Assembly: GCA_035570495.1 (NCBI GenBank)
Contig: DATMLO010000045.1
Coordinates: 1 to 38,300 of the forward strand
DNA: 38,300 nt
Origin: DATARH01 sp035570495
GTDB taxonomy: Bacteria > Pseudomonadota > Alphaproteobacteria > ATCC43930 > CGMCC-115725
Direction of reading: 5' to 3'
Position numbers and translations under genes: made by a program. The notes beneath the pieces are model-generated. The model was not told where the DNA came from and searched no databases. It saw nothing but the letters and a program-made list of their open reading frames with translations. How positions within the stretch are numbered: the first letter of the stretch is position 1; each line of letters opens with the position of its first letter. Below are positions 1 to 7,040 of this stretch, piece by piece.

Positions 1-855
1 GCGCGAGCCCGGTAGATCGTGCCGCGGCACGTCGATGCGCTGCCCCATCGCGGCGTAGCGGTTGCGCATTTCAGCGCGCGTCTGGGTCATCGTCTCAAAG
101 GCGGGAATGCCGACCCGCGCGGCTTCCTCATCGCTCTCGGCGACATAGAAATTGCGCCACACCCAGCTGTCCTTGAGGTTCGCCGCGATCGCCGCGTCGC
201 CGTAGCCCGCGTCCCGCATCGTCTGACGGTAGAGCTCAACGCGACGCGCCGTCGTTTCAAGCGACTGGACGTTCATCATCCAGGGTTTGCCCTGGCGCGC
301 CAACTCGACCAGCGAGCCATCGGTCGATGAGCCGCGGATGACCGGCGGGTACGGCTTGGTGTAGGGCCGCGGCCGCAGCATCGGCACCCGCACCTGCCAG
401 AACCGGCCATTATGGTCGAATTGCTCCTCGGTCCACGCCTTCAGCATGATGGCTTCGGCTTCGTCGAGCCGCGCCTGCGCCTCGTGATGGTCGATGCCGA
501 AGCCCTGGTAATCGTAGATGTTGAACGAGCTGCCACGGCCGAGGCCGACGATCAGCCGGCCGTGCGTCAAATGGTCGAGCAGCGCCATCTGCTCGGCGAG
601 GCGGACGGGATGGTGCAAGGCGGTCTGGATCACCGCAAAGCCAAGCCCGGCATGTTGCATGGAGGCGGCGAGCGCGCCCGCCAACACCATGGGGTCGGCA
701 TAGACCGAGATGCCGTCGAAGTGATGCTCGGCAAGCCAGACAATATCGGCGCCAAGCCGATCGGCAAGCACCGCCTCACGCATGGTCTCGTCGATGACAA
801 GACCGTCCTCTGCGGGATCGCGGCTGTCGGGAAACAGAAATGTGCTGAACTTCAC
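1..855 (-). CDS. LLM-class flavin-dependent oxidoreductase (luciferase-like monooxygenase), C-terminus cut by window edge
   Basis: Reading the minus strand from a GTG at 855-853 gives 285 codons with no stop before base 1, so the C-terminus is missing. The product resembles bacterial luciferase-like monooxygenases, TIM-barrel enzymes that use FMN or F420. Visible family features are the N-terminal segment WLAEHHFDG, the HPVRLAEQ segment, DHLTHGRLIVGLGRG and a later RPRPYTKPYPPVIRGSS segment. The GTG overlaps the TGA of the PIG-L gene (GTGA, 4 bp), which implies translational coupling in an operon with the deacetylase and the glycosyltransferase. The substrate cannot be deduced. Families of this kind oxidise alkanes, sulfonates, aldehydes or cyclic compounds, so the link to sugar metabolism is only positional. 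Confidence 0.85.
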   Translation of the reverse strand, partial: MKFSTFLFPDSRDPAEDGLVIDETMREAVLADRLGADIVWLAEHHFDGISVYADPMVLAGALAASMQHAGLGFAVIQTALHHPVRLAEQMALLDHLTHGRLIVGLGRGSSFNIYDYQGFGIDHHEAQARLDEAEAIMLKAWTEEQFDHNGRFWQVRVPMLRPRPYTKPYPPVIRGSSTDGSLVELARQGKPWMMNVQSLETTARRVELYRQTMRDAGYGDAAIAANLKDSWVWRNFYVAESDEEAARVGIPAFETMTQTRAEMRNRYAAMGQRIDVPRHDLPGSR

Positions 856-1697
856 CGGCTGCCCCGCGCAAATTTCCCGCCATCACCCGCAGCGGCGGTA
901 CTCATGTCAAGTCCTACCGCCGCGCGCCATTTACCGAGCGCGCCGTAGACCTCCGCCGAGGGCGTGAAATCGATGCGCGGATGACGGAACGGCACCCAAT
1001 GGAAGCGTTCGCGAAACAGCCGGCCGGCGTGCGGTCGTGCGCTGTAATCGTATCGCGGCAACGGGCGATAAGCCTCTTTGTCGATGCGGATATGCGCGAG
1101 GTTGCCACGCTCCGAGCTGTAGAGCGCCAGCGCCCAGCGTTTCAGCGCTGCCTCGTCCCCGCTGAGGTGCAGCTCGACGACCCCGCCGCGCGCGTCGGCG
1201 AAACGGTTTGACCACACGCGCCCGCCGGCAAAGTTGTAAGCTGCGAACTCCCATACCGGCAGCCGGTCGCGCATGGCGGCGGCGAGTACATTAGCCGCGT
1301 CGTGATCCTGGTGAGCCCCCTCGAACGCTGTAACCCAGAGCTCCGTCGCTTGTGTCTCGCCGAGAACCTGATCGAGAGCTCGGGCGGCCTCGTCGAGATG
1401 CGCGATCAGACGGCGCGAGGGAATGTCGAGAAACCCCAACGCCCGCAAGCGCAGCAGCATGACCGCCGCCAAGGCTTCGTCGCGCCTGCGCGCGACCCGC
1501 GTGTCGTAGCCGTCGCGTTGCCACGACCACATCAGCTCGCGCGGAGGTACGCCGGTAGTCAAGTATTGCACAAAGATCTGCGCGCCTTCGGCCATGGCGC
1601 GCCGGGCGGCGATGCCGCAAGCCACGATCTCATCGTCGGGATGCGGCGCCAGGATCAATATCCGGCGCTCACGCGGCGTTAAGCTCCGTTCGTCCAT
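852..1697 (-). CDS. PIG-L family N-acetylglucosaminyl deacetylase-like protein
   Basis: This 281-residue protein carries the PIG-L/LmbE zinc motif PHPDDE at residues 18-23 and a second metal cluster HQDHD at 129-133. Enzymes of this family (PIG-L, MshB, BshB) are Zn-dependent amidases that remove an acetyl group from GlcNAc-type glycosides. I chose the ATG at 1697 (MDERSLTPRE) because it places the HPDDE motif about 20 residues from the N-terminus, as in the family; the reading frame stays open far upstream only because it runs antisense of the GT gene. It overlaps the upstream glycosyltransferase by 19 bp and the downstream oxidoreductase by 4 bp. The neighbour pair GT4 plus PIG-L suggests transfer of GlcNAc followed by deacetylation, as in BshA/BshB or MshA/MshB, but the acceptor is unknown. 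Confidence 0.88.
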   Translation of the reverse strand: MDERSLTPRERRILILAPHPDDEIVACGIAARRAMAEGAQIFVQYLTTGVPPRELMWSWQRDGYDTRVARRRDEALAAVMLLRLRALGFLDIPSRRLIAHLDEAARALDQVLGETQATELWVTAFEGAHQDHDAANVLAAAMRDRLPVWEFAAYNFAGGRVWSNRFADARGGVVELHLSGDEAALKRWALALYSSERGNLAHIRIDKEAYRPLPRYDYSARPHAGRLFRERFHWVPFRHPRIDFTPSAEVYGALGKWRAAVGLDMSTAAAGDGGKFARGSR

Positions 1698-3040
1698 CGC
1701 GCCATCGCGGCCTGCCGCCATACGGGCAGCAGGTCTTCGGCGACGACCTGACCCCAGCTCGGCACATTGGCCTCGATATACGCGCGGGCAAGCGCGCCGA
1801 GCTCGCGGCAGCGCTCCGGCGCCGCTGCCAGCGCGGCGATCGCCGTGGCCCAGCGGTCCGGCGCATCGCCCGGCAGCACCTGGACCGCGGCGCAATCCGC
1901 TGTGCGCGCAGCGACGCCACATCCCGACGCGAAAAGCGCGGGCAATCCCGACGCCAATGCCTCGAGCCCCACGTTGCCGGCCTCGTCGATCACCGAGGGG
2001 AAGGCGAACAAATCGACCGACGCATAGGCCCGCGCCAATTCCTCTTGCGGTAATACACCCGGCAAGGTCACTGCATCGCCCAACCGCGCCGCCAGCGCGT
2101 CGCGCTCGTCGCCTTTGCCGGCACAGAACAAATGGATCGGCGCACCGCCGGCTCGCGCGGCCATCCGCCGCGCCAGCTCGATGGCCGGGGCGAGCAGCGG
2201 TACGTTTTTGCCGTGGTTTATTTTGCCGGCATACATCACAACGAAATGTCCCGGCGGCACACCGAAACGCCGCTCCAGCCAGGCGCGGTCGCGGCGCTCG
2301 GGATTGAACAGTTCGCGATCGAACCCGCGGCGCAACGAGACGCCGCAATGCCAGTCGCCCGCCTTCTGTTCGCCATAACTCGCCATCGCCATCGTCACCG
2401 AGTCGAGATGGCGATAGAGCCGCCGTTCCAGCACCCGGCTCACCTGCGCCGGCAACGCGAGGCGCTCGGCGGCAAAACGATAGAATGGACCGCTGCCCAA
2501 TGCCTTGCCGAGCATTTTATCGACGGTGATGCGGGCATATTCCGGCGTATTGGTGTGGATCGAGCTGACTACCGGCACACCGCGCTTGCGCGCAAACCGC
2601 GTCGCCGTGCGCGCGTAGCAAAAGAAGGCGTCGGTCGTATGGATCACATCGTAATTCGGCAACATGCGCGCGAGGTCGGGATGCCAGAAGCCGAGGTCGG
2701 TATGGTCCGGCACTTGGCGCACCAGCCGCCGCGTGCTGAACACCGGCGGCATCAGTACATAGCGGACCGATGACGACAGCTCGATGCGCTGCGGCGCGGC
2801 GATGAGATCCGGGCTGTTGAAATGCACCGTGAGGTCGAGCTCGGGGAACTCGACCGCCGCTTCGGCGAGGCGCTCCCAGCATTTGACGTGGCCACCGGCG
2901 TCGGGCGTCAGGGTCAAGTCGACCAGCACACCGACTTTCAGGGCAGCCGCGAGCGTCGGTTCGGCGAACGGCGACGACGCGGCGAACTCGGCGCGGGACG
3001 GCGCCGTTTCAAGGCCGTCATCAAGCAGCATGCCGTCCAT
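1679..3040 (-). CDS. GT4-family glycosyltransferase (GT-B fold)
   Basis: The 453-residue product has the two-domain layout of retaining GT-B enzymes. The N-terminal half contains a TPDAGGH loop near residues 45-51. The C-terminal half opens with YAGKINHGKN at 270-279, the usual donor-phosphate-binding region, and carries the GT4 E-x6-E signature at E353-E360 inside DEAGNVGLE. No membrane segment is evident, so it is probably cytosolic or membrane-associated. The ATG at 3040 is preceded by GGGGAGGG at good spacing. It is the first gene of a coupled operon with a PIG-L deacetylase and a luciferase-like enzyme. Donor and acceptor sugars are not readable; a UDP-GlcNAc donor is an inference from the adjacent deacetylase. 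Confidence 0.88.
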   Translation of the reverse strand: MDGMLLDDGLETAPSRAEFAASSPFAEPTLAAALKVGVLVDLTLTPDAGGHVKCWERLAEAAVEFPELDLTVHFNSPDLIAAPQRIELSSSVRYVLMPPVFSTRRLVRQVPDHTDLGFWHPDLARMLPNYDVIHTTDAFFCYARTATRFARKRGVPVVSSIHTNTPEYARITVDKMLGKALGSGPFYRFAAERLALPAQVSRVLERRLYRHLDSVTMAMASYGEQKAGDWHCGVSLRRGFDRELFNPERRDRAWLERRFGVPPGHFVVMYAGKINHGKNVPLLAPAIELARRMAARAGGAPIHLFCAGKGDERDALAARLGDAVTLPGVLPQEELARAYASVDLFAFPSVIDEAGNVGLEALASGLPALFASGCGVAARTADCAAVQVLPGDAPDRWATAIAALAAAPERCRELGALARAYIEANVPSWGQVVAEDLLPVWRQAAMARWTNGA

Positions 3041-3242
3041 ACACCCTCCCCGGTCGATTTCAGGGCTCCGTAGGTTATACGCAAGCTTGCCCGCCAGTGT
3101 TGCCGGGAACCCCGCGCATCCGCTGCAATGCTGCCTTGAACGTTTCCGCCGCCGCGGAATTTGCTTTACTCTCGCCCCCGACGTTCGGGCCTCGCTGCAG
3201 CATGGATGCCGCGCGGCCCGCCCCCAGCAGCGAGGATGTACG

Positions 3243-3965
3243 ATGCTCGACCTGCACTACTGGCCGACCCCCAACGGCAAAAAGGTCACGATCCTGCTCG
3301 AGGAATGCGGCCTCGAGTACAAGGTCGTCCCCTGTAACATTCAGCGCGGCGATCAGTTCACACCCGAATTTCTCGCCATCAACCCCAATCACCGGATGCC
3401 GGTGCTGGTGGATCACGCGCCAAAGGGCGGAGGCGCACCGATCTCGGTCTTCGAGTCGGGCGCGATCATGATGTACATCGCGGAAAAAGAAGGCAAATTC
3501 TGGCCGCAAGACGCGCGCGGCAAATACGCCGTGACCGAATGGCTCATCTGGCAGATGGCCAACCAGGGGCCAAAACTCGGCGAATGCGGTCATTTCCGTC
3601 GCGCCGGCCCCGAAGCGGGCGACCTCACCTACCCGATCAATCGTTTCACCGACGAGGCAAACCGGCTCTACGGGGTGCTCAACAACCGGCTCTACCGTAC
3701 CAAATACGTCGCGGGCGACGAATACTCGATCGCCGACATGATCTGCTATCCGTGGACGGTGAACTGGAAAGCGCAGGGCCAGGACATCGAGGAATTCAAA
3801 TACTTCAAGCGCTGGTTCGACGAGCTTTCGGCGCGGCCGGCTGTACAGCGCGGGCTGGCGGTCGGCGCCAATTTGCCGCCGGATCCGACGACGTTGTCGG
3901 ATGAAGAAAAAGCGGCGATCCGGAAGCGCATGTACAACCAGCGCGCCATCCCGGTGCCGGGCTGA
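3243..3965 (+). CDS. Nu-class-like glutathione S-transferase (YfcG/YghU type)
   Basis: This 240-residue protein starts with a thioredoxin-fold domain whose TPNGKK segment (Thr9-Pro-Asn-Gly) is the signature of Nu-class glutathione transferases such as E. coli YfcG and YghU. Those enzymes use bound glutathione to reduce disulfides and peroxides. FESGAIMMYIA in the first 80 residues is the conserved glutathione-binding ESxAI region, and the second half is the usual all-helical GST domain with SIADM. The start at 3243 follows a GAGG box in the GCGAGGATGTACG leader. It is oriented away from the GT4 operon and runs in the same direction as the Nudix gene 30 bp downstream. The length is normal for the class. 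Confidence 0.9.
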   Translation: MLDLHYWPTPNGKKVTILLEECGLEYKVVPCNIQRGDQFTPEFLAINPNHRMPVLVDHAPKGGGAPISVFESGAIMMYIAEKEGKFWPQDARGKYAVTEWLIWQMANQGPKLGECGHFRRAGPEAGDLTYPINRFTDEANRLYGVLNNRLYRTKYVAGDEYSIADMICYPWTVNWKAQGQDIEEFKYFKRWFDELSARPAVQRGLAVGANLPPDPTTLSDEEKAAIRKRMYNQRAIPVPG

Positions 3966-3995
3966 GCGTTTTGGTGGGGGTTTGGCTCGACAGCG

Positions 3996-4571
3996 ATGAG
4001 TGATACGCGTCCGCCGCTCCCGCCGCCGCATCCGTTTACCCGCGCGATCCCGCAAGGCGACGACCGCGAGAGGCTCGTCTGTGGCGACTGCGGGTTCGTG
4101 CTCTACGACAACCCGAAGATCGTCGTCGGCTCGGTCGCGCGATGGGGCGACAAGATTCTGATGTGCCGGCGCGCGATCGAACCGCGCCGCGGCTTCTGGA
4201 CCCTGCCCGCGGGGTATCTCGAACTCAACGAGACGGCGCAGGCCGGCGCCGAACGCGAAGCCTGGGAAGAGGCACGCGCCAAAATTTCGATTGAAAGCCT
4301 GCTGGCGATCTATGACATCACGCGTCTCAGCCAGGTGCAGCTAATCTATCGCGCGCGCTTGGCCAACGAAAACATCAGCGCGGGGCCCGAGAGCCTGGAG
4401 GTCGGTCTGTTCGGCTGGGACAATATTCCGTGGAACGAGATCGCGTTCCCCTCGGTGCGGTGGGCGCTCGGCCACGAAAAGGAGGCGCAGGTAACGGGCG
4501 ACCTGACGCCGCGCGGTAATCCTCCGGCAGATCCCCCGGCGACCGACCCCAACGCGCCACAAGGTCTCTGA
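3996..4571 (+). CDS. Nudix hydrolase with N-terminal zinc-ribbon-like CxxC
   Basis: This 191-residue protein has a complete Nudix box G-x5-E-x7-REAWEEA at residues 73-93, so it should hydrolyse a nucleoside diphosphate linked to another moiety with Mg2+. Before it lies CGDCGFVLYDNP (Cys29, Cys32), a half zinc ribbon as found in a set of Nudix proteins related to NudC-like NADH pyrophosphatases. Only one CxxC pair is present, so metal binding there is uncertain. The C-terminal tail is rich in proline and probably disordered. The gene sits 30 bp after the GST and 21 bp before the first GT41 gene and may be co-transcribed with them. A nucleotide-sugar substrate is conceivable from this context but is not shown by the sequence. 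Confidence 0.88.
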   Translation: MSDTRPPLPPPHPFTRAIPQGDDRERLVCGDCGFVLYDNPKIVVGSVARWGDKILMCRRAIEPRRGFWTLPAGYLELNETAQAGAEREAWEEARAKISIESLLAIYDITRLSQVQLIYRARLANENISAGPESLEVGLFGWDNIPWNEIAFPSVRWALGHEKEAQVTGDLTPRGNPPADPPATDPNAPQGL

Positions 4572-4592
4572 GGCGGGCGGCGAGCGCAGAGC

Positions 4593-7040
4593 ATGAGCGC
4601 GGTGGCGGAACCCTTGGACGGCTGGCTTGATCGCGAACGACAGCCGTTTGCCACCGCGTTGGCGCATTGCCGCTCGGGCGCACTTCAGGACGGTTATGCC
4701 GTCTGCCAGCAGCTCCTGGCGCAAGAGCCGAACGACATCGACGCGCTGCATCTGAGCGGGCTGGTCCTCTGTCAGGCCGGCGCCATCGAGGCGGGAATCG
4801 AGCAGTTGCGTCGCGCGGTGTCGCTGAACGGGCAACTTCCGGTGTTGCACTACAATCTCGCCGAGGCGCTGCGTGGCAGCGAACATCTTGGCGAGGCGGC
4901 CGCGCATTACGAGGTCGCGCTACGCCTCGCGCCGGCCTTCGCCGATGCGCAGGCGGGCCTCGGCAATTGCCTGCTGCGGCAGAAGCGTCTACGGGAAGCT
5001 GCAGCCGCGCTTCGGACTGCGATCGCGCTCGACCCCGGCAATGTCGCAGCGTATGACCATCTCGGGTCGGCTCTGCAGGCGCAGAGCGAGCTGGAAGCCG
5101 CAGGCGCGGCGTTCCGTCAAGCGATCGCGCTCGATCCGGGCTATGTCGAGGCGCATTACAACCTGGGCAACGCCCTGCTGGCCGGCGAGCGCTACGACGA
5201 GGCGCTGGCGAGTTTCGACGCGGCGTTGCGGCTGCAGCCGGATCTCGCCTCGGCGCTGCACAATCGCGGCGTCGCGCTTCTCGAACTCGAGCGCTGCGAC
5301 GAGGCGCTCGCGAGCTTTGACCGCACGTTGCAACTGACGCCGGAAGACGCCAGAACGTTCAACAGTCGCGGTGGCGCGCTGCGGCGGCTCGGCCGCTCCG
5401 CCGAGGCTATCGCGAGTTACGACCAGGCCTTGGCGCTCAGCCCCGATCTAGTCGAGGCGATTTATAATCGCGCGAACGCCTTGCTCGCCGCCGGCCGGCA
5501 CGCCGAGGCCATCGCCGGTTACGACCGGGCCCTGCTACTGCAGCCCGGTCTCGTCGAGGCGCTCAACAATCGCGGCACGGCGCTCCTCGAAAGCGACCGC
5601 TTCGAGGAAGCGGCGGAAGCTTTCTCCCGGCTGCTGAGGCTCAGCCCCGATCACCCGTATGCGCGCGGCACCTTGCATTACACGCGGCTGCTCTGTTGCG
5701 ACTGGGTGGATTACACGCAGAACGTCGAGTGCCTAGGCGCTGGTCTTGCCACGGGTCAGCGGATAGCGCCGCCTTTCATGGTGCTCAGCCTACCGTCGGC
5801 GCCTGAGACGCAACGTATTGGCGCGGCGCTTTATGGAGAGGAGCGGCACCCGCCCGCGGCGCACCCGGTCTGGCGCGGCGAGATCCACCCGCACGAGCGC
5901 ATCCGCGTCGCCTACCTCTCCGCCGATTTTCGCGCCCATGCCGCCACCTCCTCGATCGCCGAGGTGTGGGAACGGCACGACCGGACGCGCTTCGAAACGA
6001 TTGCCGTCTCGTTCGGCCCGTCGCCGGAGGGCGCTTTTGGCGACCGGCTTCGGTCTTCGTTCGAACGCTTCTTCGACGCGCGTGATCGTGGCGACCGGGA
6101 GATCGCCGCGATGCTGAAAGCGTGGCAGGTCGATATCGCCGTCGATCTGATGGGTTACACGAAACGGTGCCGCCCGGGGATTTTCGCGCTCCGCCCGGCG
6201 CCGATCCAGGTGAACTATCTCGGTTATCTCGCGACGATGGCCGCCGACTACATCGATTACATCGTCGCCGACCGCATGACGATCCCAGAGGGCGAGCAGA
6301 GCTTGTACAGCGAGAAAGTCGTCTTCCTGCCCGATACATTCTTGCCCACCGACGCGACACGGCAAATCCCCGCCTACATCCCAACGCGCGCCGAGGAAGG
6401 GCTGCCGGAGACGGGCTTTGTGTTCTGCTCGTTCAACAACACCTACAAGATCACGCCGCCGGTTTTCGATTTGTGGCTGCGGCTCCTCCAAAAGGTCGAG
6501 GACAGCGTGCTTTGGCTGCTCGACGGCAACGATGCGGCGGTGCGCAATCGGCGCGCCTACGCCAGCGCGCGCGGCGTCGATCCCGATCGGCTGGTTTTCG
6601 CGCGCCGCAAAGAAGGGCCCGAGCACCTGGCGCGCCATCGCCTGGCCGGCCTGTTTCTCGATACGGTTCCCTGTAATGCTGGCGCGACGGCAGCCGACGC
6701 GCTGTGGGCCGGCCTGCCCATCGTGACCTGCGCCGGGTCGAGCTTTGTCGGCCGAATGGCGGCCAGCCAACTCGCCGCGATCGGGCTGCCGGAGCTCGTA
6801 ACGACAAATTTGGGAGACTACGAGGTGCTGGCGTTGCAGCTCGCGCGCGAGCCCGCCGCCCTCGCGACGGTCAAGGCAAAGCTCGAACGTAATCGCGCGA
6901 CCCACCCGCTGTTCAACACCGCGCGCTATACCCGGCATCTCGAAAGCGCCTACGAGGCGATGTGGCAGCGGTATCAGCGGGGCGAGCCGCCCACCGGATT
7001 TGCCGTGCCACCGCTGCCGCCACGACAGGCCGCGCCATGA
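4593..7040 (+). CDS. TPR-repeat O-GlcNAc-transferase-like glycosyltransferase (GT41), copy 1, divergent donor site
   Basis: The 815-residue protein has about nine to ten tetratricopeptide repeats (roughly residues 20-355, units such as YDEALASFDAALRLQPD) followed by a GT41 catalytic region (about 435-790). Conserved GT41 points are RVAYLSADFRAH with His449, DLMGYT at 518-522, FALRPAPIQ, and FCSFNNTYK with Lys619, matching the UDP-phosphate-contacting Lys of human OGT. Two other motifs are eroded: the GYxGTxG loop reads GYLATMAA at 544-551, and the NGHTT-like loop reads NAGAT at 695-699, without its histidine. GT41 enzymes glycosylate Ser/Thr of cytosolic proteins from UDP-GlcNAc or related donors. 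It overlaps the second copy by 4 bp (ATGA). Activity or donor specificity may therefore be changed or lost. Confidence 0.88.
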   Translation: MSAVAEPLDGWLDRERQPFATALAHCRSGALQDGYAVCQQLLAQEPNDIDALHLSGLVLCQAGAIEAGIEQLRRAVSLNGQLPVLHYNLAEALRGSEHLGEAAAHYEVALRLAPAFADAQAGLGNCLLRQKRLREAAAALRTAIALDPGNVAAYDHLGSALQAQSELEAAGAAFRQAIALDPGYVEAHYNLGNALLAGERYDEALASFDAALRLQPDLASALHNRGVALLELERCDEALASFDRTLQLTPEDARTFNSRGGALRRLGRSAEAIASYDQALALSPDLVEAIYNRANALLAAGRHAEAIAGYDRALLLQPGLVEALNNRGTALLESDRFEEAAEAFSRLLRLSPDHPYARGTLHYTRLLCCDWVDYTQNVECLGAGLATGQRIAPPFMVLSLPSAPETQRIGAALYGEERHPPAAHPVWRGEIHPHERIRVAYLSADFRAHAATSSIAEVWERHDRTRFETIAVSFGPSPEGAFGDRLRSSFERFFDARDRGDREIAAMLKAWQVDIAVDLMGYTKRCRPGIFALRPAPIQVNYLGYLATMAADYIDYIVADRMTIPEGEQSLYSEKVVFLPDTFLPTDATRQIPAYIPTRAEEGLPETGFVFCSFNNTYKITPPVFDLWLRLLQKVEDSVLWLLDGNDAAVRNRRAYASARGVDPDRLVFARRKEGPEHLARHRLAGLFLDTVPCNAGATAADALWAGLPIVTCAGSSFVGRMAASQLAAIGLPELVTTNLGDYEVLALQLAREPAALATVKAKLERNRATHPLFNTARYTRHLESAYEAMWQRYQRGEPPTGFAVPPLPPRQAAP

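Noticed and set aside
412..948. Plus-strand open frame of 178 codons at the left edge
   Set aside because: It is the shadow of the minus-strand luciferase-like gene, which has family motifs and a coupled start.
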